A DNA stretch of 64,000 nt from Flavobacteriales bacterium (GTDB lineage: Bacteria > Bacteroidota > Bacteroidia > Flavobacteriales_F > PHOS-HE28), in the NCBI GenBank assembly GCA_016704485.1, contig JADJAA010000001.1, positions 1,240,001 through 1,304,000 on the forward strand. The letters are read 5' to 3'. Of the stretch, positions 8,802 to 18,088 are shown one piece after another. Below the pieces are notes generated by a model. It was not told the DNA's origin. It saw only the letters and a list, made by a program, of their open reading frames with translations, and did not search any database. Every line of letters begins with the position of its first letter. The stretch's first letter is position 1. The translations under genes were made by a program, and so were the position numbers.

Positions 8802-9815
8802 ATGCCTAAGGTTACCATAGATAACATCGAGATCGAAGTGCCGGAGGGTACCACGATCCTTCAGGCAGCACGCATGATCGGTGAACGCAACGTTGCCGAG
8901 CGCTATGTGGTGCCTCCGACAATGTGCTACTACAGCTCGTTGAAGACCAGTGGTGGCTATTGCCGTACATGCATCGTAAAGGTGAGCAAGGGTAGCGATA
9001 AGGACCCGCGCCCAATGCCTAAACCGGTAGCCAGTTGCCGGACCAATGTTATGGATGGTATGGTGGTAGAGAATACCACCAGCCCGGAACTGCTCGATGC
9101 GCGCAAAGGCGTTACTGAATTCCTGTTGATCAATCACCCGTTGGATTGCCCGATCTGTGACCAGGCAGGTGAGTGCGATCTGCAGGATCTGAGCTACACG
9201 CACGGGGACGAAAGGAGCCGCTACCGTTTCGAGCGCCGCACATTCGACCCGATCGATATCGGTGATACGATCAAGTTGCACATGACGCGGTGCATTCTCT
9301 GTTACCGTTGCGTAAAAGTGGCGGAACAGATCACCGATGGTCGTGTTCACGGGGTCATCAATCGCGGTGATGGCAGCGAGATCAGTACCTACATTCAACA
9401 AGCCATCGACAACGATTTCAGCGGTAATATGATCGATGTATGCCCGGTCGGTGCATTGACCGACCGTACGTTCCGATTCGCTAGCCGTGTATGGTTCACG
9501 AAGCCTATTGATGCACATCGAAATTGTACCAAATGTTCCGGTAAGGTCGTGATCTGGAAGAAAGGAGCCGACATTCTACGCATCACCGGTCGCAAGGATC
9601 AGTGGGGCGAAGTGGAGGAATTCATTTGTAACGAATGTCGCTTCGATAAAAAAGCCGCAGGTGATTGGGTTGAGGAAGGTCCGCGTAAGATCGATCGCCA
9701 CAGTGTGATCAGCCAAGGTCACTACACACTGAAGGTGCAGCAAAAAGTGCTGGATACCGCCGCGCCGGATGATCCGCACGTGGAGCCGTTCCGGTTGAAG
9801 GGGTTGGAAGGGTGA
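8802..9815 (+). CDS. nuoG: NADH-quinone oxidoreductase subunit G, short form
   Basis: Iron-sulfur subunit of the complex I peripheral arm. The N-terminal 2Fe-2S ferredoxin-like domain has MCYYSSLKTSGGYCRTC; a His/Cys cluster region follows (HPLDCPICDQAGECDLQD), then CILCYRCVKV with a distal DVCPVGAL for a further 4Fe-4S cluster, and a CTKCSG...CNEC segment near residues 248-285. The protein ends at 337 residues, so the large C-terminal molybdopterin-oxidoreductase-like domain of the ~700-900-residue NuoG is absent. From family knowledge, short NuoG proteins of this size are usual in Flavobacteriia, so I do not treat it as a broken gene. Confidence 0.93.
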   Translation: MPKVTIDNIEIEVPEGTTILQAARMIGERNVAERYVVPPTMCYYSSLKTSGGYCRTCIVKVSKGSDKDPRPMPKPVASCRTNVMDGMVVENTTSPELLDARKGVTEFLLINHPLDCPICDQAGECDLQDLSYTHGDERSRYRFERRTFDPIDIGDTIKLHMTRCILCYRCVKVAEQITDGRVHGVINRGDGSEISTYIQQAIDNDFSGNMIDVCPVGALTDRTFRFASRVWFTKPIDAHRNCTKCSGKVVIWKKGADILRITGRKDQWGEVEEFICNECRFDKKAAGDWVEEGPRKIDRHSVISQGHYTLKVQQKVLDTAAPDDPHVEPFRLKGLEG

Positions 9816-10633
9816 TCCTCCGAAAGTGGATCCGCGTTCGCGCTCCTGAAATTCTTCAGATCAAGAAGCGGAAAACGTGTGTTCTGCAATGATGGGTTCT
9901 GTTGACCCGGAAGCGGAACGTTACCTGTATAAAAAGGATCAGGGGCCGCATACCATGACTCAAGGCTCTCCCGGTAGACCGACTCACTGAAGTTGCCTCC
10001 AATTCACCGAACCACCCCTCTTATCACGGCATTTAAGCCCCTTTTCCAAGATCTTCAAGTTCGTCGGTGTGACCAGCGAACTACCTTATGACGACAAGTT
10101 TGAGATCGGTCACTTACTTAAGAAACTTTTCACTCAAGAGGACCGAGGGAGACCGGACCACAAATCTAGCGCTTCAACAAAGTCTTTCAAACCCAATTCG
10201 GCTTTTTTAGCTAGGCCAATTGAAGTTGATGTTCAAAAGAAACATACGAGACGTGGAATTGTTCGGAATGCTCTAATTCGGAGGAGATCAGCCATCACTT
10301 AAAGAACGTCAACTTACCAACGATCAGTGTTGACCTTTCGGTTAATTACCCATTGCTTTAGCCTGCTTTTTATGCATGGGCGCTTACTTTCGAGGACTGG
10401 TCAAGATAGTTGAAAGGCTATGGTGGCAAGGGTTCCGGAATGGTGGTGAATGAACGAGCTCTCTAAATGGCGACTGAAATTCTGATACGTAGTCTGAGTT
10501 TTTCCGGACGCCGGATCGGTGCAACTATTAAAGGGCTTAGTAGAATTTCCAATGCATACTTTGGGTTACAGAGAGCATTGGCTACTTTCGCGACCGTTCC
10601 GGTCCATGGATACCGGGGCAATGACCTCGAAGT
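9816..10633 (+). other. 818 bp insert without a recognisable gene between nuoG and nuoH
   Basis: This stretch interrupts an otherwise gapless operon. The reading frames present (for example 10069-10302 and 10467-10649) are short, have no recognisable motifs, and lack coding-like composition. No transposase, terminal repeats, tRNA or NuoG C-terminal remnant is evident. The only functional element I can support is the promoter-like pair at 10560-10590 that precedes nuoH. It may be remains of a lost gene, or an untranslated regulatory spacer. Confidence 0.6.
10560..10590 (+). promoter_or_regulatory. Promoter-like element upstream of nuoH
   Basis: TTTG at 10560-10563, a 19-base spacer, then TACTTTCG at 10583-10590. 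This closely fits the Bacteroidota primary sigma consensus TTTG-N19-TAnnTTTG. Predicted transcription start near 10596, leaving about 37 bases before the nuoH ATG. It would allow the membrane-arm genes nuoH-N to be transcribed independently of nuoA-G. Confidence 0.6.
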
Positions 10634-11650
10634 ATGCTACCTACGCTGATCTTCTTATTGGTGCTTTTCGTGGTAACGCTTTCAGTAGCAGCGTATTCCA
10701 CGTACGGAGAACGTAAAGTGGCAGCCTTCATTCAGGATAGGATCGGACCTAATCGCGCAGGTCCATTCGGGATATTGCAGCCGTTGGCCGATGGTGCTAA
10801 AATGTTCATGAAGGAGGATTTTATTCCTGCTACCGCGAACCGCAAGCTGTTTTTCTTAGGACCTGCCATTGCCATGACCACGGCTTTGCTTACGGGTGTT
10901 GTTATTCCGTGGGGTGGTACGCTCGAGGTCTTCGGAACCACGATCAACCTACAGGGCACCGATCCCGAGATCGGCATTCTCTATGTCTTCGCCATCTTGA
11001 GCATCGGTGTATATGGCATCATGCTCGGTGGGTGGGCCAGTAACAATAAGTTCGCTTTGCTGGGTGCAATTCGTGCGGCCAGTCAAATGGTAAGCTACGA
11101 GCTGGCCATGGGTATGAGCGTTGTGGCGCTGGTGATGCTTACAGGAACACTTAGTCTGAGCGGGATCGTGGAGTATCAGATCGCAACACATTGGGGTGTT
11201 GTTCAACAGCCGCTGGGTTTCTTGCTTTTCCTGATCTGTGCATTCGCAGAGGCGAATCGCGCACCGTTCGACATGCCTGAATGCGAAACGGAACTTGTGG
11301 GCGGATACCATACCGAATACAGCAGCATGAAACTGGGGTTCTTCCTCTTTGCGGAGTACACCAATATGTTCATGAGCAGCGCGGTCATTGCCACACTCTA
11401 TTTCGGTGGATATGACATTCCCGGGATCCATAGCTTGGGCTGGGACCCGAACATTGTAACGATCCTTGGGATGATCGCCATGTTCGCAAAAACGTTCTTC
11501 TTCATTTTCTTCTTCATGTGGGTGCGTTGGTCGGTACCGCGTTTCCGGTTCGATCAGCTGATGAACTTGGGTTGGAAAACGCTGATCCCACTAGCGATCC
11601 TGAACATCCTATTAACAGGCGGTTGGCTTGTATTCAAGAACGGGTTCTAA
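10634..11650 (+). CDS. nuoH: NADH-quinone oxidoreductase subunit H
   Basis: Membrane subunit of complex I that contacts the quinone site at the base of the peripheral arm. 338 residues with eight or so hydrophobic helices. Diagnostic motifs: YGERKVAAFIQDRIGPNRAG near residue 25, LQPLADGAKMFMKED, and the acidic loop EANRAPFDMPECETELVGG with HTEYSSMKL. The ATG start places the first helix at the N-terminus as expected. Its stop overlaps the nuoI ATG by one base. Confidence 0.96.
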   Translation: MLPTLIFLLVLFVVTLSVAAYSTYGERKVAAFIQDRIGPNRAGPFGILQPLADGAKMFMKEDFIPATANRKLFFLGPAIAMTTALLTGVVIPWGGTLEVFGTTINLQGTDPEIGILYVFAILSIGVYGIMLGGWASNNKFALLGAIRAASQMVSYELAMGMSVVALVMLTGTLSLSGIVEYQIATHWGVVQQPLGFLLFLICAFAEANRAPFDMPECETELVGGYHTEYSSMKLGFFLFAEYTNMFMSSAVIATLYFGGYDIPGIHSLGWDPNIVTILGMIAMFAKTFFFIFFFMWVRWSVPRFRFDQLMNLGWKTLIPLAILNILLTGGWLVFKNGF

Positions 11651-12240
11651 TGGCAGCCGCAATGCAACCCCTCACCAACCGATCCAAAGTGGTCAGCAAT
11701 AAGAAGATGACGCTCGTGGAGCGCACTTACTTGCCGATGATCATGGTTGGACTGTGGATCACATTGAAGCACTTTTTCAGGATCAAACGGCCAACGATCC
11801 AGTACCCGGAAGTAGAGCGCCCAAGGAGCGATATCTACAGAGGACAACACGTGTTGAAACGCGATGACCAAGGGCGCGAGCGCTGCACCAGCTGTGGGTT
11901 ATGCGCCGTTTCTTGTCCTGCTGAAGCGATCACCATGGTTAGTGCTGAGCGTAAAAAAGGAGAAGAGCATTTGTACCGTGAAGAGAAATACGCTGCGGTG
12001 TACGAGATCAATATGTTGCGCTGCATTTTCTGTGGCGATTGTGAAGATGCTTGCCCGAAGGAGGCGATCTTCCTTACCGATCGCATCGTGCAGGCCGATT
12101 ACTTGCGCATGCCGTTCATCTTCGGAAAGGATGAACTTGTGGAGCCGATCGAAAAGGATAAAAGGGTGGATGTGACCAAGCGTCAGACACCGGCCGTGAT
12201 CAAGTTCAAACAACAAGAGCGCTTCGCTCATAATCGTTGA
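11650..12240 (+). CDS. nuoI: NADH-quinone oxidoreductase subunit I
   Basis: Peripheral-arm subunit with two 4Fe-4S clusters (N6a and N6b) that relay electrons towards NuoB. In the 196-residue product the ligands are Cys79, 82, 85, 89 (CTSCGLCAVSCP) and Cys125, 128, 131, 135 (CIFCGDCEDACP). A longer open frame extends back into nuoH, but the ATG at 11650, sharing one base with the nuoH stop, gives the normal family length and was chosen. Confidence 0.95.
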   Translation: MAAAMQPLTNRSKVVSNKKMTLVERTYLPMIMVGLWITLKHFFRIKRPTIQYPEVERPRSDIYRGQHVLKRDDQGRERCTSCGLCAVSCPAEAITMVSAERKKGEEHLYREEKYAAVYEINMLRCIFCGDCEDACPKEAIFLTDRIVQADYLRMPFIFGKDELVEPIEKDKRVDVTKRQTPAVIKFKQQERFAHNR

Positions 12241-12242
12241 TC

Positions 12243-12827
12243 ATGCAGTACTTCTTCTATTTTTTCGCTTTGATCAGCTTGGTAAGTGCGGCCTACGTTG
12301 TAAGTGCGCGGAGCCCGGTGAACAGTGTCATCGCGTTGATCATCTGTTTCCTGAGCATTGCAGGGCACTATATCCTGCTGAATGCCCAATTCCTGGCCAT
12401 GGTGCATGTGATCGTTTATACCGGAGCGATCATGGTGCTGTTCCTCTTTGTGATCATGCTCTTGAATCTGAATACGGTCGGCGGATTGCGTAAGTCGGTG
12501 GCCACGCGGATCGCTGCAGCCACCTCTGGCGGTCTGTTGTTCTTAACGTTGGTCGCCGCGGTCCGGCAAGGGATCACCGTAGCACCACAGGTTGGCGCAC
12601 TTGATGGTAGTGTTGGGTTGGTGAAAAGTGTCGGGATCTGTTTATTCAATGATTTTTTATTGCCGTTCGAAGTGAGCAGCGTGTTGTTCCTCAGCGCCAT
12701 GGTAGGAGCCATGATGTTGGCAAAACGGGAAAGACCAAGTGACCTTCCAAAGCCCTATACAGGGAACGAACTGGTTGGTGCTACACCACCGACCATGGAT
12801 CCTTCTAACACGCAAGGCAGCAGGTAA
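12243..12827 (+). CDS. nuoJ: NADH-quinone oxidoreductase subunit J
   Basis: Small membrane subunit of complex I, 194 residues with five predicted helices. The conserved YTGAIMVLFLFVIMLLN segment, which contains the pi-bulge helix of the family, lies near residue 60. The ATG at 12243 is preferred to an in-frame TTG two codons earlier that overlaps the nuoI stop. The stop overlaps nuoK by one base. Confidence 0.93.
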   Translation: MQYFFYFFALISLVSAAYVVSARSPVNSVIALIICFLSIAGHYILLNAQFLAMVHVIVYTGAIMVLFLFVIMLLNLNTVGGLRKSVATRIAAATSGGLLFLTLVAAVRQGITVAPQVGALDGSVGLVKSVGICLFNDFLLPFEVSSVLFLSAMVGAMMLAKRERPSDLPKPYTGNELVGATPPTMDPSNTQGSR

Positions 12828-13156
12828 TGGAACCCGTCATCAGCGCCATACAAGTAGTACCCTTGGAGCATTATGTGTTCCTCAGCTTTGCGTTGTTCAG
12901 CATCGGGGTTACAGGGGTTCTGTTCCGCCGCAATACGATCATTCTGATCATGTGCCTAGAGATCATGTTCAATAGCGTGAACCTTCTCCTTGCCGCATTC
13001 AGTGCCTACCACAGTGACCCTAGTGGACAAGTTTTCGTTTTCTTCATCATGTTGGTAGCCGCTGCGGAAGTAACAGTTGGCCTGGCCATACTGGTAATGA
13101 TGAAACGGAATGTGGATAGCGTTGACGTTAACCAATTGAACCGATTGAAGTGGTGA
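12827..13156 (+). CDS. nuoK: NADH-quinone oxidoreductase subunit K
   Basis: Small antiporter-like membrane subunit, 109 residues with three helices. The glutamate in IMCLEIMFNSVNL (second helix) and the later AAAEVTVGLAI glutamate (third helix) are the conserved acidic residues of the proton path. It is slightly longer at the N-terminus than many NuoK proteins. It overlaps the next gene by four bases if nuoL starts at GTG 13153. Confidence 0.95.
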   Translation: MEPVISAIQVVPLEHYVFLSFALFSIGVTGVLFRRNTIILIMCLEIMFNSVNLLLAAFSAYHSDPSGQVFVFFIMLVAAAEVTVGLAILVMMKRNVDSVDVNQLNRLKW

Positions 13157-15054
13157 ATTTCGACACACTCGTTCTCTGGAGCTGGCTGGTGCCGGTACTA
13201 CCCTTGGTGGGCGCGATCATCAACGCCGCTTTGCGCCGTTCATTGAGCGGGAATACAAGTGGCGGTTTCGCGACATTGATGATCCTCGGATCTTTTGTGG
13301 TGAGCCTGCTCTTGTTCATGGGGCATGATCCAGCAGCACATCCGGTCAAAATCGTCAAGTTCTTCGACTGGATCAACGTAGGTGGAATGGAGATCCCATT
13401 TGCCTTCCAGATCGATGCGCTCTCATTGACCATGATGCTGATCGTTACCGGCGTCGGCTCGCTGATCCACCTGTATTCAGTGGGCTATATGCATGACGAT
13501 AAGCGTGTGGCAACCTTCTTCGCCATGCTGAATCTATTCACGTTCGCTATGTTATTGCTTGTGATGGGAGCGAACTATTTGATCACCTTCATCGGTTGGG
13601 AAGGCGTTGGTCTTTGTAGTTATTTGTTGATCGGATTCTGGTACACGAACACGGAATTCAACTATGCTGCTCGGAAAGCATTCGTAATGAACCGCATCGG
13701 TGATGTTGGTGTGGTGTTGGGGATGTGTTTGCTCTTCAACCTGTTCGGGACGTTGAACTATGTGGATATCATGGATCGCGCTGGATCTTTCGGAACCGGA
13801 CATGGAATGATCGTTGGCGCAACACTGCTGTTGTTCGTTGGAGCAATGGGTAAAAGTGCGCAGATCCCGTTGTTCACTTGGTTGCCGGATGCTATGGCGG
13901 GTCCAACACCGGTAAGTGCCTTGATCCACGCCGCTACAATGGTCACGGCCGGTATCTTCTTGATCGTTCGCAGTTCCGTGTTGTTCGAACTCGCTCCATT
14001 CACCAAAGATATCATCCTGTATATCGGAACGGCAACCGCCTTATTGGCCGCCAGCATTGGCCTGTTCCAGAACGATATCAAAAAAGTACTGGCCTATTCT
14101 ACCGTCAGTCAATTGGGTTATATGTTCGCTGCGCTTGGTCTGGGTGCATACAGTGCGGGCATGTTCCACGTTACCACACACGCCTTCTTCAAAGCCTTAT
14201 TGTTCCTAGGTGCAGGTAGTGTGATCCATGCGCTGGGTGGCGAACAGGACATTCGGAAGATGGGTGGATTGAAAGGCGTTACGAAGATCACCTTCATTAC
14301 ATTCTTGATCGGAACGATCGCGATATCAGGCTTGCCACCGTTGAGTGGTTTCTTCAGCAAGGATGCGATCCTGGCGCACGCATTCCAGGACAACAAAGTG
14401 GTCTATGGGCTGCTGTTGTTCGGCGCTGTGCTCACGGCGTTCTACATGTTCAGGTTGCTGTTCCTTACGTTCTATGGGACCTATCGCGGCACTGCACATC
14501 CACATGAAAGTCCATTGGTGATCACCGTGCCATTAATGGTGCTTGCTGCGCTAAGTGTTGTTGGCGGCATGTTGAACGTTCCGCACATCTTCGGGGGCGA
14601 TGAAGGGATGAAGACTTACCTGGCCACCGCCGCAGAGGGTATCCTCAGTGAACGTCTTGGATTGAGCCATACTACGGAGTGGATCCTTATGGGAGTAAGT
14701 ACAGTTTTGGTGATCCTTACGATCGTATACGCCTATGGCAGATTCGTGAAGAAGACCACGTTGGATGGTGACCCGGCTCAACTATTCGGCTTGAAGAAAT
14801 TGATCGCCAATAAATGGAAACTGGACGAGCTCTATGCCATGCTCTTCGAAAAACCGTACGGTTGGATCAGCGCCCATTTCTTCAGCATCGGTGAAGAGAA
14901 AGTGATGGTTCCGCTAATGACCGGAGTGGGGAATATGACCCTGCGCGCTGGTAAAGTGATAAGTCGCCTGCAGACCGGTAACACCAGTTTCTATGTGTTC
15001 GGAATGGTTGCCGGTATCCTTGTTTTTCTGTTGATCACCCTATTCGTCAATTGA
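13153..15054 (+). CDS. nuoL: NADH-quinone oxidoreductase subunit L
   Basis: Largest antiporter-like proton-pumping subunit of complex I, 633 residues with many membrane helices. The conserved GWEGVGLCSYLLIGFWY region, LFTWLPDAMAGPTPVSALIHAATMV split over residues ~235-260, and QNDIKKVLAYSTVSQLGYM are all present, followed by the long C-terminal amphipathic helix region. The start is GTG; 13153 (GTGA overlap with nuoK) was preferred over the adjacent GTG at 13150, but the two cannot be separated by sequence alone. Confidence 0.95.
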   Translation: MNFDTLVLWSWLVPVLPLVGAIINAALRRSLSGNTSGGFATLMILGSFVVSLLLFMGHDPAAHPVKIVKFFDWINVGGMEIPFAFQIDALSLTMMLIVTGVGSLIHLYSVGYMHDDKRVATFFAMLNLFTFAMLLLVMGANYLITFIGWEGVGLCSYLLIGFWYTNTEFNYAARKAFVMNRIGDVGVVLGMCLLFNLFGTLNYVDIMDRAGSFGTGHGMIVGATLLLFVGAMGKSAQIPLFTWLPDAMAGPTPVSALIHAATMVTAGIFLIVRSSVLFELAPFTKDIILYIGTATALLAASIGLFQNDIKKVLAYSTVSQLGYMFAALGLGAYSAGMFHVTTHAFFKALLFLGAGSVIHALGGEQDIRKMGGLKGVTKITFITFLIGTIAISGLPPLSGFFSKDAILAHAFQDNKVVYGLLLFGAVLTAFYMFRLLFLTFYGTYRGTAHPHESPLVITVPLMVLAALSVVGGMLNVPHIFGGDEGMKTYLATAAEGILSERLGLSHTTEWILMGVSTVLVILTIVYAYGRFVKKTTLDGDPAQLFGLKKLIANKWKLDELYAMLFEKPYGWISAHFFSIGEEKVMVPLMTGVGNMTLRAGKVISRLQTGNTSFYVFGMVAGILVFLLITLFVN

Positions 15055-15055
15055 G

Positions 15056-16507
15056 ATGCAAGTGCTCATTCTCTTGCTGATCCCATTTGTTACAGCGTTG
15101 CTGCTCGCGGTGTTCCGGCCGAACGCTGCTGCTAAGACAATTGCGCTTGTTTCGACATTCCTCACATTGGGTGTGGCACTCTGGCTCTGGAAAGGTTTCG
15201 GAGGGATCGAAGCGACCTATTTCGATCATGTGTGGATCGCGGAGTGGGGGTTGAATTTCAAACTCGGTTTCGATGGTACGGGCTTGCTCATGGTGATCCT
15301 TACTGCCGTGATCTTCCCGTTCATCATTGCGACCGGATACAAACAGGACCTGCGTCAGCCTGCTCTGGTGAATGCCCTGTTGCTGTTCTCGCAAAGCTTT
15401 ATGTTGGGGGTGTTCACCGCCCAGAATGCATTCCTCTTCTACATTTTCTATGAACTTTCCGTAGTGCCGATCTTCTTCTTGCTGCTGTATTGGGGAGGAG
15501 AGGGTCGCAGGATGATCACGATGCGCTTCTTCATCTACACCTTGCTCGGTGGTTTAGCATTGCTTTTTGGAATTGCTTACTTGGTGGTGCACGAACCCAC
15601 ACATAGCGCGGACTTTACTGCACTAGCAAATGTTGCTCTCGATGGGAATACGCAGACCTGGTTGTTCTGGGCATTGTTCCTAGCCTTTGCGATCAAGCTT
15701 CCTATTTTCCCGTTCCACAGCTGGCAGCCGGAGACCTATACCATGGCACCATTACAGGGCACTATGGTGTTGAGTGCTGTTATGCTGAAAATGGGTATTT
15801 ACGGTACGTTGAAGTTCATTTTCCCCATCGTTCCGGAAGGTGCTGCATTTTGGCAGAATACGGTGATCTGGTTGAGCGTTATTGGTGCGATCTATGCAGG
15901 GATCATTGCGTTCCGACAGAAGGATTTCAAACGGTTGGTCGCTTATTCTTCGTTGAGCCACGTGGGTATACTCACCGCTGGCCTTTTCGCGTGGAACACT
16001 TACGGCATTAGTGGTTCATTGTACCAAACATTCGCACATGCCGTACTGATGATGGCTATGTTCTATATCGTAGGCGCAGTTCAGCAGCGGTCCGGCACCA
16101 GTGAGATCTCCGCCATGGGTGGCTTGAAACTTAAGACGCCGCGCCTTGCAGCCTTGTTCCTGTTGGTCCTGGGCAATGCGATCGCTTTACCGCTTACCCA
16201 AAGCTTCATCGGTGAGTGGCTCATGTTCAACGGTCTTTGGCAATTGGATGGTGGCGCTTGGATGGCTTTTGGAGCGGTTAGTACGATCGTTCTTGGTGCC
16301 ATCTACATGCTATACGTCTATCAACGCATCATGCTGGGTCCGGATAAAGGACACCCGGATATGCAGGATGCCGACACCACTGATCATCTCTTCTTAGTAC
16401 CGTTGATCGCCATCACGTTGATCCTCGGTATCTATCCCGCTCCCATCCTCGACCTGGTGAATGGCCCTGTGCAGCTTATGATCAACGCTTTCCCCATACT
16501 CCACTGA
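15056..16507 (+). CDS. nuoM: NADH-quinone oxidoreductase subunit M
   Basis: Antiporter-like proton-pumping subunit of complex I, 483 residues. Motifs include FYELSVVPIFFLLLYWGG (conserved helix 5 glutamate), KLPIFPFHSWQPETYTMAP, and RQKDFKRLVAYSSLSHVG. It is one base downstream of the nuoL stop and one base before nuoN, continuing the compact operon. Confidence 0.96.
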   Translation: MQVLILLLIPFVTALLLAVFRPNAAAKTIALVSTFLTLGVALWLWKGFGGIEATYFDHVWIAEWGLNFKLGFDGTGLLMVILTAVIFPFIIATGYKQDLRQPALVNALLLFSQSFMLGVFTAQNAFLFYIFYELSVVPIFFLLLYWGGEGRRMITMRFFIYTLLGGLALLFGIAYLVVHEPTHSADFTALANVALDGNTQTWLFWALFLAFAIKLPIFPFHSWQPETYTMAPLQGTMVLSAVMLKMGIYGTLKFIFPIVPEGAAFWQNTVIWLSVIGAIYAGIIAFRQKDFKRLVAYSSLSHVGILTAGLFAWNTYGISGSLYQTFAHAVLMMAMFYIVGAVQQRSGTSEISAMGGLKLKTPRLAALFLLVLGNAIALPLTQSFIGEWLMFNGLWQLDGGAWMAFGAVSTIVLGAIYMLYVYQRIMLGPDKGHPDMQDADTTDHLFLVPLIAITLILGIYPAPILDLVNGPVQLMINAFPILH

Positions 16508-16508
16508 T

Positions 16509-17879
16509 ATGAGCGCATTGATCCTTATATCGGTCCTTGGTGTGATCGTACTCTACCTAGGCTTGTTCGGGAATAGAAAACTGCTGGTCCCGGTAGCGGT
16601 CATTGGTCTATTGGCTGCACTGTACTTCCTCCAGACTGGCTGGAACTTGAACCACCCGATGTTCGAGACCATGGTGCGCTTCGATCGTTTCAGCGTGCTG
16701 TTCACTAGCGGGTTGATCATTATCACGATGCTCATCTTCCTGTTCGGCGTGGACTACTACGAGCGTATGACGGAACATGTGGCGGAGCATTACACGTTGA
16801 TGTTGTTCTCGTTGGTCGGTGCCATGCTGATCACTAGCTACAATAACCTGTTGGTGCTCTTCCTCGGAATTGAGATCCTCAGCATTCCACTATACGTTCT
16901 GGCGGGTGGGAAACGGCATAGCATGCGAAGTGGTGAGGCCGCTTTCAAGTATTTCCTGCTCGGGTCATTCTCCTCCGGGTTCTTCTTGATGGGTATTGCG
17001 TTACTGTATGGCTCCACTGGTTCATTTGACATAGCGACCATTCAGGCATTTGCTACATCCAATTTAGCGCCTTCCAATATGTTATTCCTGTTGGGTCTGT
17101 TCTTTACAGCCATCGGATTGGCATTCAAGATCGCTGCTGCACCATTCCATTTTTGGAGTCCCGATGTGTATGAAGGTGCACCTACGTTGATCACGGCGTT
17201 CATGGCCACCGTGGTAAAAATGGGGGCATTTGCTGCGTTCTATCGCTTCTTGGAGATCACCGCGTTGCCGCCGAGCATGACCAAAGCGTTGTTGGTGATG
17301 ACCTTTGCCACCTTGTTGATCGGTAACATCGTTGCATTGCGTCAGACCCAATTCAAGCGGCTTATGGCGTATTCCAGCATTGCGCACAGCGGCTTTTTGT
17401 TGATGGCATTGTTAAGCCATCAGCCCAATACGGCGAATGTATTGTTCTACTACACCTTTACCTATGCGCTTGGAACAGTAGGCCTGTTCATCATTTTCAC
17501 GTTAGTAAAGCGTGCCGCAAATGGCGACGAGAACATCCGCATATTCCGTGGCTTGTTCCGCTCACATCCTTGGCTTGCGATACTTGCCATGGTGTTCCTA
17601 CTCTCGTTGGCCGGAATACCGTTGACCGCTGGCTTTATCGCGAAATATCAAGTGTTCCTTTTGGCCATAAGTGCAGGCTTCATCAAGCTCACCTTATTCG
17701 CAGTGCTTATGGCCGTGGTAGGCATCTACTACTACGTTCTGGTGATCCGTGAAACATTCACACCTAGCGACTATGAGCAAGGCACGACCTTGGTGGTTAC
17801 TCCGCTGAATTGGTTGGTGATCTCACTCTGCGGCGTGGCCGTGGTGGCCTTCGGCGTTATGCCGTGGTTGTTGGCCTAA
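16509..17879 (+). CDS. nuoN: NADH-quinone oxidoreductase subunit N
   Basis: Third antiporter-like subunit of complex I, 456 residues and 13-14 helices. Family features are LFLGIEILSIPLYVLAG near residue 120, FKIAAAPFHFWSPDVYEGAP, and RQTQFKRLMAYSSIAHSGF. It is the last gene of the nuo cluster; hairpins in the following 170 bases separate it from the convergent accC. Confidence 0.96.
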   Translation: MSALILISVLGVIVLYLGLFGNRKLLVPVAVIGLLAALYFLQTGWNLNHPMFETMVRFDRFSVLFTSGLIIITMLIFLFGVDYYERMTEHVAEHYTLMLFSLVGAMLITSYNNLLVLFLGIEILSIPLYVLAGGKRHSMRSGEAAFKYFLLGSFSSGFFLMGIALLYGSTGSFDIATIQAFATSNLAPSNMLFLLGLFFTAIGLAFKIAAAPFHFWSPDVYEGAPTLITAFMATVVKMGAFAAFYRFLEITALPPSMTKALLVMTFATLLIGNIVALRQTQFKRLMAYSSIAHSGFLLMALLSHQPNTANVLFYYTFTYALGTVGLFIIFTLVKRAANGDENIRIFRGLFRSHPWLAILAMVFLLSLAGIPLTAGFIAKYQVFLLAISAGFIKLTLFAVLMAVVGIYYYVLVIRETFTPSDYEQGTTLVVTPLNWLVISLCGVAVVAFGVMPWLLA

Positions 17880-17978
17880 GGCTGATCCCTTGTTTCTGGC
17901 GCTACCAATTGTGCTCATTGCGGAACGCGAACTCTATCGTACACTTCTTGGTTCTGCTCAACATTAATAGGGAGTTCT

Positions 17979-18045
17979 CGATCCTCCTTCGCGAAGGATC
18001 GGCATCATTAACTGAACCAGATGAGAAGGCCTCCGCTTTTGGCGG
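17979..18045. terminator. Hairpin region between convergent nuoN and accC
   Basis: Two small inverted repeats lie in the convergent intergenic region: a stem with one bulge at 17979-18001 (CGATCCT...AGGATCG around CTTCGCGAAG), and TCCGC-TTTTG-GCGGA at 18032-18045. Neither has a long T-tract, so they are plausible but imperfect bidirectional terminators. Confidence 0.4.
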
Positions 18046-18088
18046 AAAATGAAGTAAGAACCTAAGCCATGTGCGGCCAAGCCTTGGT

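Noticed and set aside
8646..9518. 290-codon minus-strand open frame opposite nuoF/nuoG
   Set aside because: It mirrors confirmed nuo coding sequence; its translation has no recognisable motif and it has no promoter.
10385..10392. TACTTTCG inside the nuoG-nuoH insert as a promoter
   Set aside because: No -33 element within usual range and far from any start; the site at 10560-10590 is much better.
10069..10649. Short open frames in the nuoG-nuoH gap
   Set aside because: No motifs, atypical composition, and no ordered start or stop relation to neighbours; treated as non-coding.
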